Assembly: GCF_001642575.1 (NCBI RefSeq)
Contig: NZ_LXNG01000030.1
Span: forward strand, 1-37,754
DNA from: Xanthomonas floridensis
GTDB taxonomy: Bacteria > Pseudomonadota > Gammaproteobacteria > Xanthomonadales > Xanthomonadaceae
Length of the DNA: 37,754 nt
Direction of reading: 5' to 3'
The position numbers and the translations under genes are program-made. The notes under the pieces are model-generated. The model was not told the origin of the DNA and searched no databases. It saw only the letters and a list, made by a program, of their open reading frames with translations. Shown piece by piece: positions 21,016 to 30,126 of the stretch (position 1 is the stretch's first letter; each line of letters starts with the position of its first letter).

Positions 21016-21145
21016 GGGAATGGGGAGTTGGGAATCGGGAATGGGTAGAGCAGCCTACGGGCGCGTCCGGGAACACTCGGCGGCGCCGGATGCAGCTTTT
21101 TCGATTCCCGATTCTCCATTCCCGATTCCCGATTCCCGATTCCCG
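21016..21145. repeat. GGGAATC repeat, inverted arms between yebC and ruvC
   Basis: The left arm at 21016-21045 (GGGAATGGGGAGTTGGGAATC) and the right arm at 21102-21145 (three or more GATTCCC units) are inverted relative to one another around a 56-base centre. The arrangement copies the one on the other side of ruvC. Confidence 0.75.
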
Positions 21146-21149
21146 GCGC

Positions 21150-21878
21150 TTACGCGCCAAGCGCCGCTTGATCGACGTTCGAATACACGTCCTGCACGTC
21201 GTCCAGGTCTTCGAGCATGTCAAGCAGTTTGCGGACCTGCACGGCGGTGTCACCGTCCACGGCGATGTCGTTTTCGGCGCGGAAGGTGATGTCGGCGTGC
21301 GCGGGCTCCAGGCCGGCCGCGGCCAGGGCGTCCCTGACCTGGGCGAAGGCATCCGGGGCGGTCAGCACGTCGATGGCGCCGTCTTCCGGGTACACCACCA
21401 CGTCGTCGGCACCGGCTTCGATGGCCGCGTCGGTGAGCGCGTCTTCATTGGCACCGGCTGCAAAGCTCAGCACGCCCAGGCGCTTGAACATGAAGGCCAC
21501 CGAGCCCTCGGTGCCCATGTTGCCGCCGCACTTGCTGAAGGCGTGGCGCACGTCGGCCACGGTGCGCACGCGGTTGTCGGTGAGGCAATCCACGATGACC
21601 GCCACGCCGCCGGGGGCGTAGCCCTCGTAGCGGATTTCTTCGTATTCCACCCCTTCCAGCTCGCCGGTGGACTTCTTGATGGCGCGTTCGATCACGTCCT
21701 TGGACATGTTCGCCGACAGGCCCTTGTCCATGGCGGTGCGCAGGCGCGGGTTGTTGGACGGATCGCCGCCGCCGGCGCGCGCGGCCACGCTGATCTCGCG
21801 GATGATCTTGGTGAACATCTTGCCGCGTTTGGCGTCGGAGGCGTTCTTGCGGCCTTCGATGGAGGGGCCTCTACCCAT
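21150..21878 (-). CDS. yebC: YebC/PmpR family regulatory protein
   Basis: A conserved cytosolic protein of the TACO1/YebC family; members act as DNA-binding regulators and as translation factors at polyproline stretches. The 242 residues start [20 protein letters not shown], the xanthomonad version of the family N terminus, followed by [16 protein letters not shown] and the SSNPRLRTA-like [16 protein letters not shown]. The acidic C-terminal domain is complete ([19 protein letters not shown]). Its neighbour ruvC is the common partner of yebC in gamma-proteobacteria. Confidence 0.96.
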   Translation of the reverse strand: MGRGPSIEGRKNASDAKRGKMFTKIIREISVAARAGGGDPSNNPRLRTAMDKGLSANMSKDVIERAIKKSTGELEGVEYEEIRYEGYAPGGVAVIVDCLTDNRVRTVADVRHAFSKCGGNMGTEGSVAFMFKRLGVLSFAAGANEDALTDAAIEAGADDVVVYPEDGAIDVLTAPDAFAQVRDALAAAGLEPAHADITFRAENDIAVDGDTAVQVRKLLDMLEDLDDVQDVYSNVDQAALGA

Positions 21879-21967
21879 GAGTGATTCCAGACTGGCTTGG
21901 ATGACAGGGCGCGGATTTTACCTGATTGCTTGCTCTCACCGGGGCGGCAACATGCGCCAGCGGATGT

Positions 21968-22645
21968 TCAATGCCGAAAGCGGCCCTGGCGCAAGAAGGC
22001 CAGCGCCTGCGCGGCGGCGGCCGGCGAGCGCAGCAGGCCGCTGTGGCTGGCCTGCACCACGCAGTGGTCGCGCAGCCCCGGCAGGCGGGTTTCGGACAGC
22101 GCCACGGTGCCGTCGGAGTCGCCGTCCAGCGGGGCCAGCCAACGGCCGACGCCGCGCGGGATGCAGCCGGCCACCTGACCGATCTCGGCCGCACCGTCCC
22201 ACTGGGCAAAGCCCTGCTGCAGCAACGCGGCGCTACGGCCCATGGCCCAGACGCCACCGCGTCGGGCCAGCCCGCGCGCGGCAGCACTGCCGCACAGGGG
22301 CGAGCCCAGGCAGACCACGCGGCGCACCGGCAGGTCGGGGGCGTCGCACAAGGCCTGCAACGCCATCAAGCCGCCCAGGCTGTGGCAGACCAGCAGCTGC
22401 GCGCCACTGGTGCGCACGCGCGCGATCAGCTGCGGCACCGCCTGCGCCGGACCGCCCAGCACGCTGGCGTAGCCGAACAACGCCGGCGCCAGCCCGTCGC
22501 CACGCAGCCGGCGGGCCAGTGGCAGCAGCCAGTGCGCGGTATTCCAGATGCCATGCACCAACAGCACATCGGCAGTAGTGATGGTCGATTGCTTGCGCGA
22601 GCTGCGTCGCGGCGTGACCGCAAGGGCCGAAGATGCGCTGGACAA
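21968..22645 (-). CDS. alpha/beta hydrolase, short serine esterase type
   Basis: The segment VLLVHGIWNTAHWLLPLARRL gives the first strand and oxyanion loop, and CHSLGGLMAL gives the nucleophile elbow with catalytic Ser. A later DGDSDGTV and DHCVVQASHSGLLR supply the likely acid and His. The start is uncertain: no ATG precedes the HG motif, so the TTG at 22645 is proposed, giving 225 residues; a longer frame to 22864 has an N terminus without protein character. The fold resembles the RBBP9/YdeN-like hydrolases. Substrate unknown. It is downstream of no clear promoter. Confidence 0.75.
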   Translation of the reverse strand: MSSASSALAVTPRRSSRKQSTITTADVLLVHGIWNTAHWLLPLARRLRGDGLAPALFGYASVLGGPAQAVPQLIARVRTSGAQLLVCHSLGGLMALQALCDAPDLPVRRVVCLGSPLCGSAAARGLARRGGVWAMGRSAALLQQGFAQWDGAAEIGQVAGCIPRGVGRWLAPLDGDSDGTVALSETRLPGLRDHCVVQASHSGLLRSPAAAAQALAFLRQGRFRH

Positions 22646-23312
22646 AGGCAGGAGGACCGGAACGTGGCGCGCAAGCGTCCGACAATGCGGACGCGGCGCA
22701 GGACCTGCAGTGTACGAGCGCCCGACGCTGGCGCGTGAACAGACCTGGCGCGGCGTGTGGAGATCGGGCCGGTGCGTCTGCCGCGCTATCCCTGTGCCCC
22801 ACTCACTCTCTAACCCGCTATCTCGCCATTTCTCCTGCCTGGCTAACTTCTCCTGACTCGCCATCTCTCGGAATCACCATCTCGCTATTCCGCAACTCGC
22901 CGCCTGGCTAGATGCGGACGGCCAGCCGAAGCAATGGCCGGCCAGCCTGAAGCTCGACGCGCCTGCTCATCCCTTTGTTCGATGGTTACACCAGCTCGAG
23001 GCACCGGACCAGCCACACATGACACCAGCTCAGTTGCGGAATCGCGATGCATTCGCGCGATGAATGCGATTGCGCACCAGGAGATGCGCGATGGGTGGTG
23101 AGCGGTGGGCGGGCTGCACACGGCGCGACCGATCGACCCAGACCACGCTATGGATCGCGCGCACTGTCCGGGCCATCGCGCCTGACGCCGCAGGCCCTAC
23201 CTATGAAGACAGTCACACAGCCCAGCCAATCGGGTCACCACCCGTTCTGCGCACACGCGGACCACGCCAATCCCGAATCCCAAATCCCAAATCCCTCAAT
23301 CCCGCCCCTCAC
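22646..23312. other. 667-base gap without a credible gene
   Basis: Bases 22800-22915 are C/T-rich with repeated CTCGCCATCTC-like and CTATCTCGCC-like pieces, a degenerate short repeat. Bases 23270-23312 contain a variant of the GGGAATC family (CCCGAATCC, CCCAAATCC). Short open frames here lack codon character. It separates the hydrolase gene from the acetyltransferase gene. Confidence 0.5.
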
Positions 23313-23840
23313 TCAGCCCGCGGCAGCGATCGGCCTACGCCGCAGGATGAACTCGCGGTCGACGATCTTGCCGACCGGAAAATCGTACTCGCCCACCTTC
23401 TCGAAACCGTAGCGCGCATAGAAGCGCTGTGCGCCGAAGTTTTCCGACCACACCCCAATCCACAGCGTGCGCGGGCCGTCGCGCTCCAGCCACTCCAGTG
23501 CGGTTTCAAACAATCGGCTGCCCCAGCCGCTGCTTTGATAGTCCTTGAGCAGATACAGGCGCTTGAGCTCACCGTCACCGGGACGCACGTCCTCATGCGG
23601 CAACCCGCACGGGCCGGCGGCGGCGTGGCCGACCAGCAGGTTATCCAGCTCCAGCAGCCAGATCGCATAGTCCGGATGCGCCAGCACGATGCGCGCGCGC
23701 TCCACCGCATAGGTCTCTTCGAGAAAGCCGCGCAGGTCTTCCTGCGGGTAGAGATGGCCGAAGGTTTCGGTAAAGGTCTGCGCAGCCAGAAGCGACAACG
23801 CTTCGGCATCGTCCGGCGTGGCGCGGCGGATGCGGGTCAT
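23313..23840 (-). CDS. GNAT family N-acetyltransferase
   Basis: The start chosen is MTRIRRATPDDAEALSLLA at 23840, typical of GNAT proteins; the longer frame runs back through a GGGAATC repeat. The 175 residues show the family order: strand 1 TRIRRATPDD, motif A with the acetyl-CoA pyrophosphate-binding segment LKDYQSSGWGSRLF, and motif B FGAQRFYARYGFEKVGEY. The substrate is unknown; closest in style to the spermidine/ribosomal-type acetyltransferases. The gene stands alone between two repeat-bearing gaps. Confidence 0.9.
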   Translation of the reverse strand: MTRIRRATPDDAEALSLLAAQTFTETFGHLYPQEDLRGFLEETYAVERARIVLAHPDYAIWLLELDNLLVGHAAAGPCGLPHEDVRPGDGELKRLYLLKDYQSSGWGSRLFETALEWLERDGPRTLWIGVWSENFGAQRFYARYGFEKVGEYDFPVGKIVDREFILRRRPIAAAG

Positions 23841-24275
23841 GCGGGCTTCTCGTGCCGGATGGACGTGGCAGCTTGTCGCATGCAGCGGCGGTTCTGCAAG
23901 TTGGGGAGTCGGGAATCGGAAATCGGGAATCGGGAATCGGACAAGCATCTGCGGTGCCTGGATTACCCGTGTGCAAGATTCGGTGTGGGCGCTGATGGTT
24001 TTGGCAAAGCGCGCGACGCTGGCTGCGCACCGCAGCGCGTCGGAAAGATAACCATCACCTGCGAGGCATGGCCATGTACTAGCGCAACGCCGGCCGATTC
24101 GAAACGGACCTACAGGCGCACCGCCGCCGGTCGATCGGCGGCGATTGGATGGCCGTGATACATGCACGGCCTCCGGCCCTGGGGCTGACGGTTCCGCCAA
24201 CGCGCGCAGCGCTGGCTGCGCTGGGCGCCTTGTGCAGATGACCACGCACACCGCATGACCATCTGCTCGCGCAGG
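23841..24275. other. 435-base gap with a repeat and a hairpin
   Basis: A GGGAATC-family repeat lies at 23905-23941. An 8-bp perfect stem CGCCGCCG/CGGCGGCG sits at 24122-24143 with a 6-base loop, about 135 bases beyond the aspS stop and without a T run. No credible gene is present. Confidence 0.55.
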
Positions 24276-26042
24276 TCAGACCTGCTTGGGGCGCACCTGC
24301 ACGTGCACTTCGGCCAGTTGCTCGGCGGCGATCGGCGACGGGGCGTCGGTCATCAGGTCCTGCGCGCCGGTGGTCTTGGGGAACGGGATCACGTCGCGGA
24401 TGGACTCGGTGCCGGCCATCAGCGCGGCAATGCGGTCGATACCGAAGGCGATGCCGCCGTGCGGCGGTGCGCCGTAGTTCAATGCGTCCAGCAGGAAGCC
24501 GAACTTGGCGCGTGCTTCCTCGGCGCCGATGCCGAGCAGTTCGAACACCGCGCTCTGCATGTCCGGGCGGTGGATACGGATCGAGCCGCCGCCGATTTCA
24601 TTGCCGTTGAGCACCATGTCGTAACCGCGCGATACCGCAGTGCGGGCATTGGCGCGCAGGTCGGCGATATCGTCCACCGCCGGTGCGGTGAAGGGGTGAT
24701 GCAGGGCGACGTAGCGCTGCGCTTCGTCGTCCCATTCGAACATCGGGAAATCGGTGACCCACAGCGGCGCCCAGCCATCGGCGATCAGCTTGAACTCCTT
24801 GCCGGCCTTCAGGCGCAGCGCGCCCATGAAATCGGACACCTTGTTGTAGCCGCCGGCACCGAAGAACACGATGTCGCCATTGCCGGCACCCACGTGCTTG
24901 AGCAGCGCGGCAAACGCTTCGTCGGAGAAGAACTTGGCGATCGGCGAGCTGACTTCGCCGGTGTCCGACAGCTTGATGTAGGCCAGGCCCTTGGCGCCGT
25001 ACTTGGCGGCGTGCGCGGCGTACTCGTCGATCTGCTTGCGGCTCAGCGTGGCGCCACCGGGAATGCGCAGCGCGGCCACGCGACCGTCGGCATCGTTGGC
25101 GGCGGCAGTGAACACCGGGAATTCGCTGGTCTTGACCAGCTCGGCCACATCAATCAATTCCAGCGCGATGCGCAGGTCCGGCTTGTCCGAGCCATAGCGA
25201 CGCATCGCCTCGGCCCAGGTCATGCGCGGGAACTGCGCAGCCAGCTCGACGCTCACCACTTCCTTGAAAATGGCGCGAATCATGTCTTCGACGAAATCCT
25301 GCACGTCGCGCTCGCGCACGAAGGCGAACTCCATATCGAGCTGGGTGAATTCCAGCTGGCGATCGGCGCGCAGCGCTTCGTCGCGGAAGCAGCGCGCGAT
25401 CTGGTAGTAACGGTCGAAGCCGGCCACCATCAGGATCTGCTTGAACAGCTGCGGGCTCTGCGGCAAGGCGTAGAACTCGCCCGGATGCATGCGCGCCGGC
25501 ACCAGAAAGTCGCGTGCACCTTCCGGGGTTGCCTTGGTCAGGATCGGGGTTTCGATATCCTGGAAGTCGCGCGCGTCCAGATGGCGGCGCAGCGCCTGCA
25601 CCAGCTTGATGCGGGTGCGCTGCATGCGCTGCATTTCCGGGCGACGCAGGTCCAGATAGCGGTACTTCAGGCGGGTGTCCTCACCCGGGTTTTCATGCGC
25701 GTGGAACGGCAGCGGCGCGGCCTTGTTGAGGATGGTGATGCGCGTGGCGATCACTTCCACCTTGCCGGAGCGCAGCTTGTCGTTGACCGCATGCCGCGCA
25801 CGCACCACGCCTTCGACCTGCAGCACGTCCTCGTAGCCCAGGCTGGCGGCCACCTTGAACACTTCGGCGGAGTTGGCGTCGCCTTCGGCCGGCTCCACCG
25901 TCACCTGCACGATGCCTTCGTGGTCGCGCAGGTCGATGAAGCACACCCCGCCCAGATTGCGGGCCACGTCGGTCCAGCCGGCGAGAGTGACGGTTTGGCC
26001 GATCAAGGTCTCATCGACCAGGCCGCAGAAGTGGGTACGCAT
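24276..26042 (-). CDS. aspS: aspartate--tRNA ligase
   Basis: AspRS charges tRNA-Asp. The start chosen is [16 protein letters not shown] at 26042, with GGAG six bases upstream; the longer frame has 31 extra residues without conservation. The 588 residues have the anticodon-binding OB domain ([23 protein letters not shown]), class II motif 1, motif 2 ([22 protein letters not shown]), the bacterial insertion domain, and motif 3 ([14 protein letters not shown]). Length is typical of the bacterial enzyme. It is divergent from the DUF3011 gene. Confidence 0.97.
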   Translation of the reverse strand: MRTHFCGLVDETLIGQTVTLAGWTDVARNLGGVCFIDLRDHEGIVQVTVEPAEGDANSAEVFKVAASLGYEDVLQVEGVVRARHAVNDKLRSGKVEVIATRITILNKAAPLPFHAHENPGEDTRLKYRYLDLRRPEMQRMQRTRIKLVQALRRHLDARDFQDIETPILTKATPEGARDFLVPARMHPGEFYALPQSPQLFKQILMVAGFDRYYQIARCFRDEALRADRQLEFTQLDMEFAFVRERDVQDFVEDMIRAIFKEVVSVELAAQFPRMTWAEAMRRYGSDKPDLRIALELIDVAELVKTSEFPVFTAAANDADGRVAALRIPGGATLSRKQIDEYAAHAAKYGAKGLAYIKLSDTGEVSSPIAKFFSDEAFAALLKHVGAGNGDIVFFGAGGYNKVSDFMGALRLKAGKEFKLIADGWAPLWVTDFPMFEWDDEAQRYVALHHPFTAPAVDDIADLRANARTAVSRGYDMVLNGNEIGGGSIRIHRPDMQSAVFELLGIGAEEARAKFGFLLDALNYGAPPHGGIAFGIDRIAALMAGTESIRDVIPFPKTTGAQDLMTDAPSPIAAEQLAEVHVQVRPKQV

Positions 26043-26199
26043 CGAAAGCTCCGCTGAAAACCCGACGCAGGCAGCGCCGGAAAGCCGGATATTCTGGGGC
26101 CGGCGGCCGGCAGGAGCAAATGCGGCGACGGTCACCGGCGCTTAAGTCAGCGCCCGGCTGAATAGGCGCCAGGCCCCTCCTGCCACCAAGGACGTCACG

Positions 26200-26967
26200 A
26201 TGCTGCGCACCGCCCTGCTGATCTCCGGCTTCAGTCTTGCCGCCCTCGCAGGCGCGCTGGTCAGCCGCCCCGCCGCCGCGCAGGACCGCGGTTTCAACGG
26301 CCCCAGCATCACCTGCTCCAGCAACGACAACCGCCGCCGCGAGTGCGACACCCCGTTTCGTGGACGCGCCGCCCTGGTGGAAAACATCTCCGGCACGCGC
26401 TGCATCGAAGGCCGCAACTGGGGCAGCGACCGCGGCCGGATCTGGGTGGACAACGGCTGCCGTGGCCGCTTTGTCGAGGCGCGCGGCGGCTGGGGCAGTG
26501 GTGGCTGGAATGGCGGCGACGACCGCCCCGGCAATGCGGCCGCCGGCACCGTGCGTTGCGAAAGCCGCGACCAGCGCCAGGCCATCTGCAACACCGGCTG
26601 GCGGCGCGCGACGATCGTGCGCCAGCTCTCCGGCACGCCCTGCGTGGAGGGCCGCAACTGGCACCAGGAAAATGGCCGGATCTGGGTGGATGACGGCTGC
26701 CGCGCCGACTTTGCGCAGGCCCGCGGTGGTGGCTGGGATCGCGATGACGGCTACGGCGGCCGCCCACGTGGCGACTATTCGGTGACCTGCAGCAGCGACG
26801 ACCGCCGCCTGCGCACCTGCGATTGGGACGTGCGCGCAGGCCGCCCGGTGCTGACCCGCCAGTTGTCGGACACCCGTTGCGAGGAAGGCCGCACCTGGGG
26901 CTACGACCCGCGCCGCTCCACCGTCTGGGTCAACGACGGTTGCCGCGCGCGCTTCGACGCACGCTGA
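26200..26967 (+). CDS. secreted DUF3011 protein with three repeats
   Basis: The 255-residue protein has a signal peptide ending RPAAAQ near residue 28 and then three copies of one Cys-containing repeat of about 62-70 residues. Each starts with a Cys motif (ITCSSNDNRRREC, VRCESRDQRQAIC, VTCSSDDRRLRTC), passes a Cys-Glu-Gly-Arg core (CIEGRNWG, CVEGRNWH, CEEGRTWG) and ends in WVDNGCRGRF, WVDDGCRADF or WVNDGCRARF. This is the DUF3011 pattern. Four Cys per repeat suggest disulfides in the periplasm or outside. The ATG has an AAGGA Shine-Dalgarno. Gly-rich linkers join the repeats. Function unknown. Confidence 0.9.
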   Translation: MLRTALLISGFSLAALAGALVSRPAAAQDRGFNGPSITCSSNDNRRRECDTPFRGRAALVENISGTRCIEGRNWGSDRGRIWVDNGCRGRFVEARGGWGSGGWNGGDDRPGNAAAGTVRCESRDQRQAICNTGWRRATIVRQLSGTPCVEGRNWHQENGRIWVDDGCRADFAQARGGGWDRDDGYGGRPRGDYSVTCSSDDRRLRTCDWDVRAGRPVLTRQLSDTRCEEGRTWGYDPRRSTVWVNDGCRARFDAR

Positions 26968-27550
26968 TCCGGTTCGACGCCTGGCTGCGCTGTCGCAGGG
27001 CCCGGGCGCCCTGCCGTGCACAGACGCGCAGCGCCGCGTCGCCGCACCACGCACAGCTGCCCGGTCACGCGGCCGGGCAGCTGCATAAGGCCGCGACGAA
27101 ACCGGCGCGCGCGCGCGCCGACGATCGCCGGCTATCCATCTGGTGTAGCGGCCTGGTGTCGATTCGCGGCGCCCGACGCTGGCAAGACATCGCCCTGAGT
27201 CTCCGCCCGACAGGTTCGGGCACATGCCGTACTCGCTCTCTGCCTGGCCATCGGGCAACGGGCCACGGGCCGGGTCGGCAACTTCCGCCCCCCGTCTGTC
27301 TCACACCCTGTCGTGCCGCATCCAGCAAACGGGTCGCTGGTGCCGCGAGGCGGAAACCCCTGATCGCTACAGCGTGCGCCGTACCTGCCCTGCAACGCGC
27401 AGTGCTCAGACGCCCCACGGCGCGGGCGGCAGTGCGGCCGGCCGGGCGAGATCGAATGCCACCCGAAACAGCAAACGGGTCGCTGCTGCCGCGAGGCGGA
27501 AACCCTGATCGCTACAGCGTGCGCCGTACCTGCCCTGCTACGCGTAGTGC
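26968..27550. other. 583-base gap holding a duplicated gene end
   Basis: From about 27324 the sequence is a near-perfect copy of the segment starting near 27470, which includes the last codons of the lipoprotein gene. Bases 26968-27320 are GC-rich and show no gene; the open frames crossing it on both strands lack conserved features. Confidence 0.6.
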
Positions 27551-27616
27551 TCAGCCACCCCACGGCGCGGGCGGCAGTGCGACCGGCCGGGTGAGATCGA
27601 ATGCCACCCGAAACAG
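27324..27616. repeat. 146-bp tandem direct duplication
   Basis: Copy 1 (about 27324-27469) and copy 2 (about 27470-27616) differ at only a few positions, including one deleted C. Copy 2 contains the stop and final ~22 codons of the lipoprotein gene (stop at 27551-27553). Copy 1 keeps the same frame and an equivalent stop (27406-27408). Confidence 0.85.
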
Positions 27617-28198
27617 CCGCCCGTCCGGGCGACTCAACTCGTACACCACGCGCCGGCCTGGCTCGACCTCGATGGCCCAGGTGTTGCGCAACGAGGCGGT
27701 AGCGCCCAATCGCTTGAACAAGGCGATCGATTCCGCATCCACCGGGAATTCCTGACGGCTGGCACTGCCCGCCCCTGCGCTGTCGCCGCCGTAGCCGGTC
27801 AGTGCATCGGCGCTGCCGTCGGCATGCCGATGGTCGTGCTTGAGCCGCAGGCCGGCCGGGGTGCGGGTCAGCACCCAGGTGCGTGAATGGTCGTCGCCTA
27901 CATGGAACGGCATCCGCAGCGTGCGGGTCGGCTCCTCGCAACCGCGCACCTGCATCACCAATGCCTTGCCGGCAAACGGGCCGGGCGTTGCCGATGCGGG
28001 CGTATCGACCAACACGCGGCCGGCAAAGGCCTGACCGCAGGAGGCGGCGAGCGCAGCCAGAAAACGATCTGCCGGCGCCCCCGGGTTGGCGCGGTTCGAC
28101 GGCGCAGAGACGACACATCCGCTCAGTGCGGCCACCAGCAGCCCTGGCCAGCAGCGCAGCGCCAGCCTGGCACCCCCGCCGCGCCTTGCCGTGATCAC
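27551..28198 (-). CDS. lipoprotein, unknown function
   Basis: The start is GTG at 28198, overlapping the fmdB-type stop as GTGA. The 215 residues have an Arg-rich N terminus, a hydrophobic core and lipobox LSGC with Cys28, so it should be lipid-anchored. The body has two Cys (SCGQAF and RGCEEPTR) that may form a disulfide, and motifs FHVGDDHSRTWVLTRT and LRLKHDHRHADGS. I do not recognise the family; it looks like a conserved xanthomonad lipoprotein. Its 3' end is duplicated downstream. Co-transcribed with the zinc ribbon gene. Confidence 0.8.
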   Translation of the reverse strand: MITARRGGGARLALRCWPGLLVAALSGCVVSAPSNRANPGAPADRFLAALAASCGQAFAGRVLVDTPASATPGPFAGKALVMQVRGCEEPTRTLRMPFHVGDDHSRTWVLTRTPAGLRLKHDHRHADGSADALTGYGGDSAGAGSASRQEFPVDAESIALFKRLGATASLRNTWAIEVEPGRRVVYELSRPDGRLFRVAFDLTRPVALPPAPWGG

Positions 28199-28506
28199 GC
28201 CTTGTCGGACGCCGGCTTGGCCGGGGCCGGGGCGGCCGGAGCGGCCGGCTTGCTGTCGCTGGCAGCCGCTGGCTTGGCGTCGCTGCCGCCACCGGTGTCG
28301 GTAAGGTTCTTCTTCTTGTCGCCGGCCGACTTGAAATCGGTCTCGTACCAGCCGCTACCGGACAAGCGAAACGATGGCGCGGTGACCTGGCGCTTGATGG
28401 TGGCTGCGGCGCAGGCCGGGCAGCTCTGCGGGTCGGGGTCGGCCATCTTCTGCAGGCGATCGAACGAGTGGCCGCAGGTGGTGCACTGGAACGCGTAGAT
28501 GGGCAT
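28195..28506 (-). CDS. FmdB family zinc ribbon protein
   Basis: The start chosen is MPIYAFQCTTCGHSFDRLQK at 28506, which matches the family exactly; the longer frame is Arg/Ala-rich noise. The 103 residues have a zinc ribbon with Cys8, Cys11, Cys29 and Cys32, the family segment APSFRLSGSGWYETDFKS, and a low-complexity Ala/Pro/Lys-rich tail. Members are often next to aspS, which lies about 2 kb away on the same strand here. The function is a putative regulatory or nucleic-acid-associated protein. The stop overlaps the lipoprotein start by 4 bases. Confidence 0.92.
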   Translation of the reverse strand: MPIYAFQCTTCGHSFDRLQKMADPDPQSCPACAAATIKRQVTAPSFRLSGSGWYETDFKSAGDKKKNLTDTGGGSDAKPAAASDSKPAAPAAPAPAKPASDKA

Positions 28507-28881
28507 GACGACGCTACTGGAAGACGATGTTGGGGCGCAGATTCTAGACGGATGCGCGCGCGCCGGCGCAACCGCGCGCCGCACTGCATGGCGAAGCCGG
28601 CGCCAGCGCTGCGCTGGCCAATTGCTCGCCACAGCTGCGGCGCGCAGCCGCATCGCCACGTACCGCGCATTGGCACGCGAGCGCGCAGCACGCGCTGCCA
28701 GCGCGCGCGCAAAGCCGCGTGCCTGCGGCGATTCGCGTCCTCTGCGCGGACTCGTTTGCTGCCGGTGATTCGCTGCGAATCTGCCAGCCGCATCACGCCA
28801 AGGCCGCGCTGGCGGCATCCACCGGACTGTTACACTCGATGCCGTGATCGACGCGACGTTCTCCCCACGAGTGCCGCATCC
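28507..28881. other. 375-base divergent gap, promoter region
   Basis: This lies between the minus-strand zinc ribbon gene and the plus-strand MFS gene and must hold both promoters. It is very GC-rich, with Arg/Ala-coding noise in all frames. I see no strong -35/-10 pair and no structured RNA. Confidence 0.4.
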
Positions 28882-30126
28882 ATGCTGCGGTTGACCGCCC
28901 TGCTGCTTGGCGTTGCCCTGTTGCTGACCGGCAGCGGACTGCTAGGCACGCTGCTCGCCGTGCGCGGCGGGCTGGCCGGCTTCGATGCGCGTGCGCTGGG
29001 GCTGATCATGTCCGGCTACTTTGCCGGCTTCTTTCTGGGCACCTTCTTCGCACCGCCGCTGATCCGGCGCATCGGGCATATCCGCGCGTTCGCGTTCTAT
29101 GCGTCGCTGGCGGCCATTGCGGTGCTGCTGCATCCGATCTGGCTCGACCCGTGGGGTTGGGGCGTGCTGCGGCTGGTCACCGGTGCGGCACTGGTAGGCC
29201 TGTACACGGTGATCGAAAGCTGGCTCAACGCCGAGCCGGATGCGCGCCGGCGCAGCCGGGTGTTCTCGGTGTACATGGCGATCAATCTGTCGGCGCTGGC
29301 GCTGGGGCAGATCCTGCTGACCATCGGCGATGCAGGTGCTCCGGCAATGTTCACGCTGACGGCGATCCTGTTCTGTGCAGCAGTCCTGCCGGTGATGACC
29401 ACCCGGCTGATTCCGCCCGAGGTACCGCAGGTTTCGCGGCTGCGGTTGGTCACGTTGTATGCGTTGGCGCCGGTGGCGACGATTGGCGCCGGCCTGTCCG
29501 GCCTGGCGATGGGCGCGTTCTGGGGCCTGCTGCCGGTGTACGCCAACCGCGTCGGGCTGGACGCCGACGGCGTGGCGATGTTCATGCTCACCGCCATCGT
29601 CGGCGGCGCGGTATTGCAGTGGCCGATCGGGCGCATCAGCGATGGTCACGACCGCCGGATCGGCCTGGTCGCGGTCAGCGTGCTGGCTGCCGGCATTGCG
29701 ATCGCCGCCGCGGTGCCGATGGTGCAGGCACAGACCCAACTGTTGTTCGTGCTGTTCTTCGTGTACGGCGGGCTGGCGTTCTCGCTGTATCCGTTTGCGG
29801 TGGCGCACATGCTCGACTACCTGCCGCGCGAAGATCTGCTCTCCGGCTGCAGCAGCCTGCTGCTGGTGCATGGCGTGGGCGCGGCGATCGGTCCGGCCCT
29901 GGCCGGTGGCGCAATGCAGAAATTCGGACCTGCGGCACTGCCGGTGTATTTCGCGGTGATGCTGTTGGCGCTGTCCGGATTTACCCTGACCCGCTTGCTG
30001 CGCTTCACGCGCCGCCGCACCCATCCGATCTCGTTCCGCCCGATGCTGCGCACCACGCCATCGGCGCTGGAGTTGATGCCGGAAACGCAGCAGGCCGAAG
30101 CAGCGCCGCACGCCAAGGGCGGCTGA
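28882..30126 (+). CDS. MFS transporter, YcaD-like
   Basis: The start chosen is MLRLTALLLGVALLL at 28882, because the membrane segments begin there; the longer frame adds hydrophilic noise. The 414-residue protein has about 12 membrane helices. GRISDGHDRR between helices is the MFS loop signature in the second half, and PPLIRRIGHIRAF matches the loop between helices 2 and 3. IESWLNAEPDARRRSRVFSV between helices 4 and 5 resembles the YcaD-type MFS group of unknown substrate. The C-terminal 40 residues are cytosolic. It stands alone. Confidence 0.88.
   Translation: MLRLTALLLGVALLLTGSGLLGTLLAVRGGLAGFDARALGLIMSGYFAGFFLGTFFAPPLIRRIGHIRAFAFYASLAAIAVLLHPIWLDPWGWGVLRLVTGAALVGLYTVIESWLNAEPDARRRSRVFSVYMAINLSALALGQILLTIGDAGAPAMFTLTAILFCAAVLPVMTTRLIPPEVPQVSRLRLVTLYALAPVATIGAGLSGLAMGAFWGLLPVYANRVGLDADGVAMFMLTAIVGGAVLQWPIGRISDGHDRRIGLVAVSVLAAGIAIAAAVPMVQAQTQLLFVLFFVYGGLAFSLYPFAVAHMLDYLPREDLLSGCSSLLLVHGVGAAIGPALAGGAMQKFGPAALPVYFAVMLLALSGFTLTRLLRFTRRRTHPISFRPMLRTTPSALELMPETQQAEAAPHAKGG

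Noticed and set aside
22885..23121. 78-residue minus-strand frame in the hydrolase-acetyltransferase gap
   Set aside because: No ribosome site, biased composition, no recognisable motif.
24255..26057. Plus-strand 600-residue frame
   Set aside because: Antisense to aspS, which has all class II synthetase motifs.
27132..28796. Minus-strand 554-residue Arg/Ala-rich frame
   Set aside because: Crosses the duplicated segment, the lipoprotein and the zinc ribbon gene in another frame; looks like GC noise.
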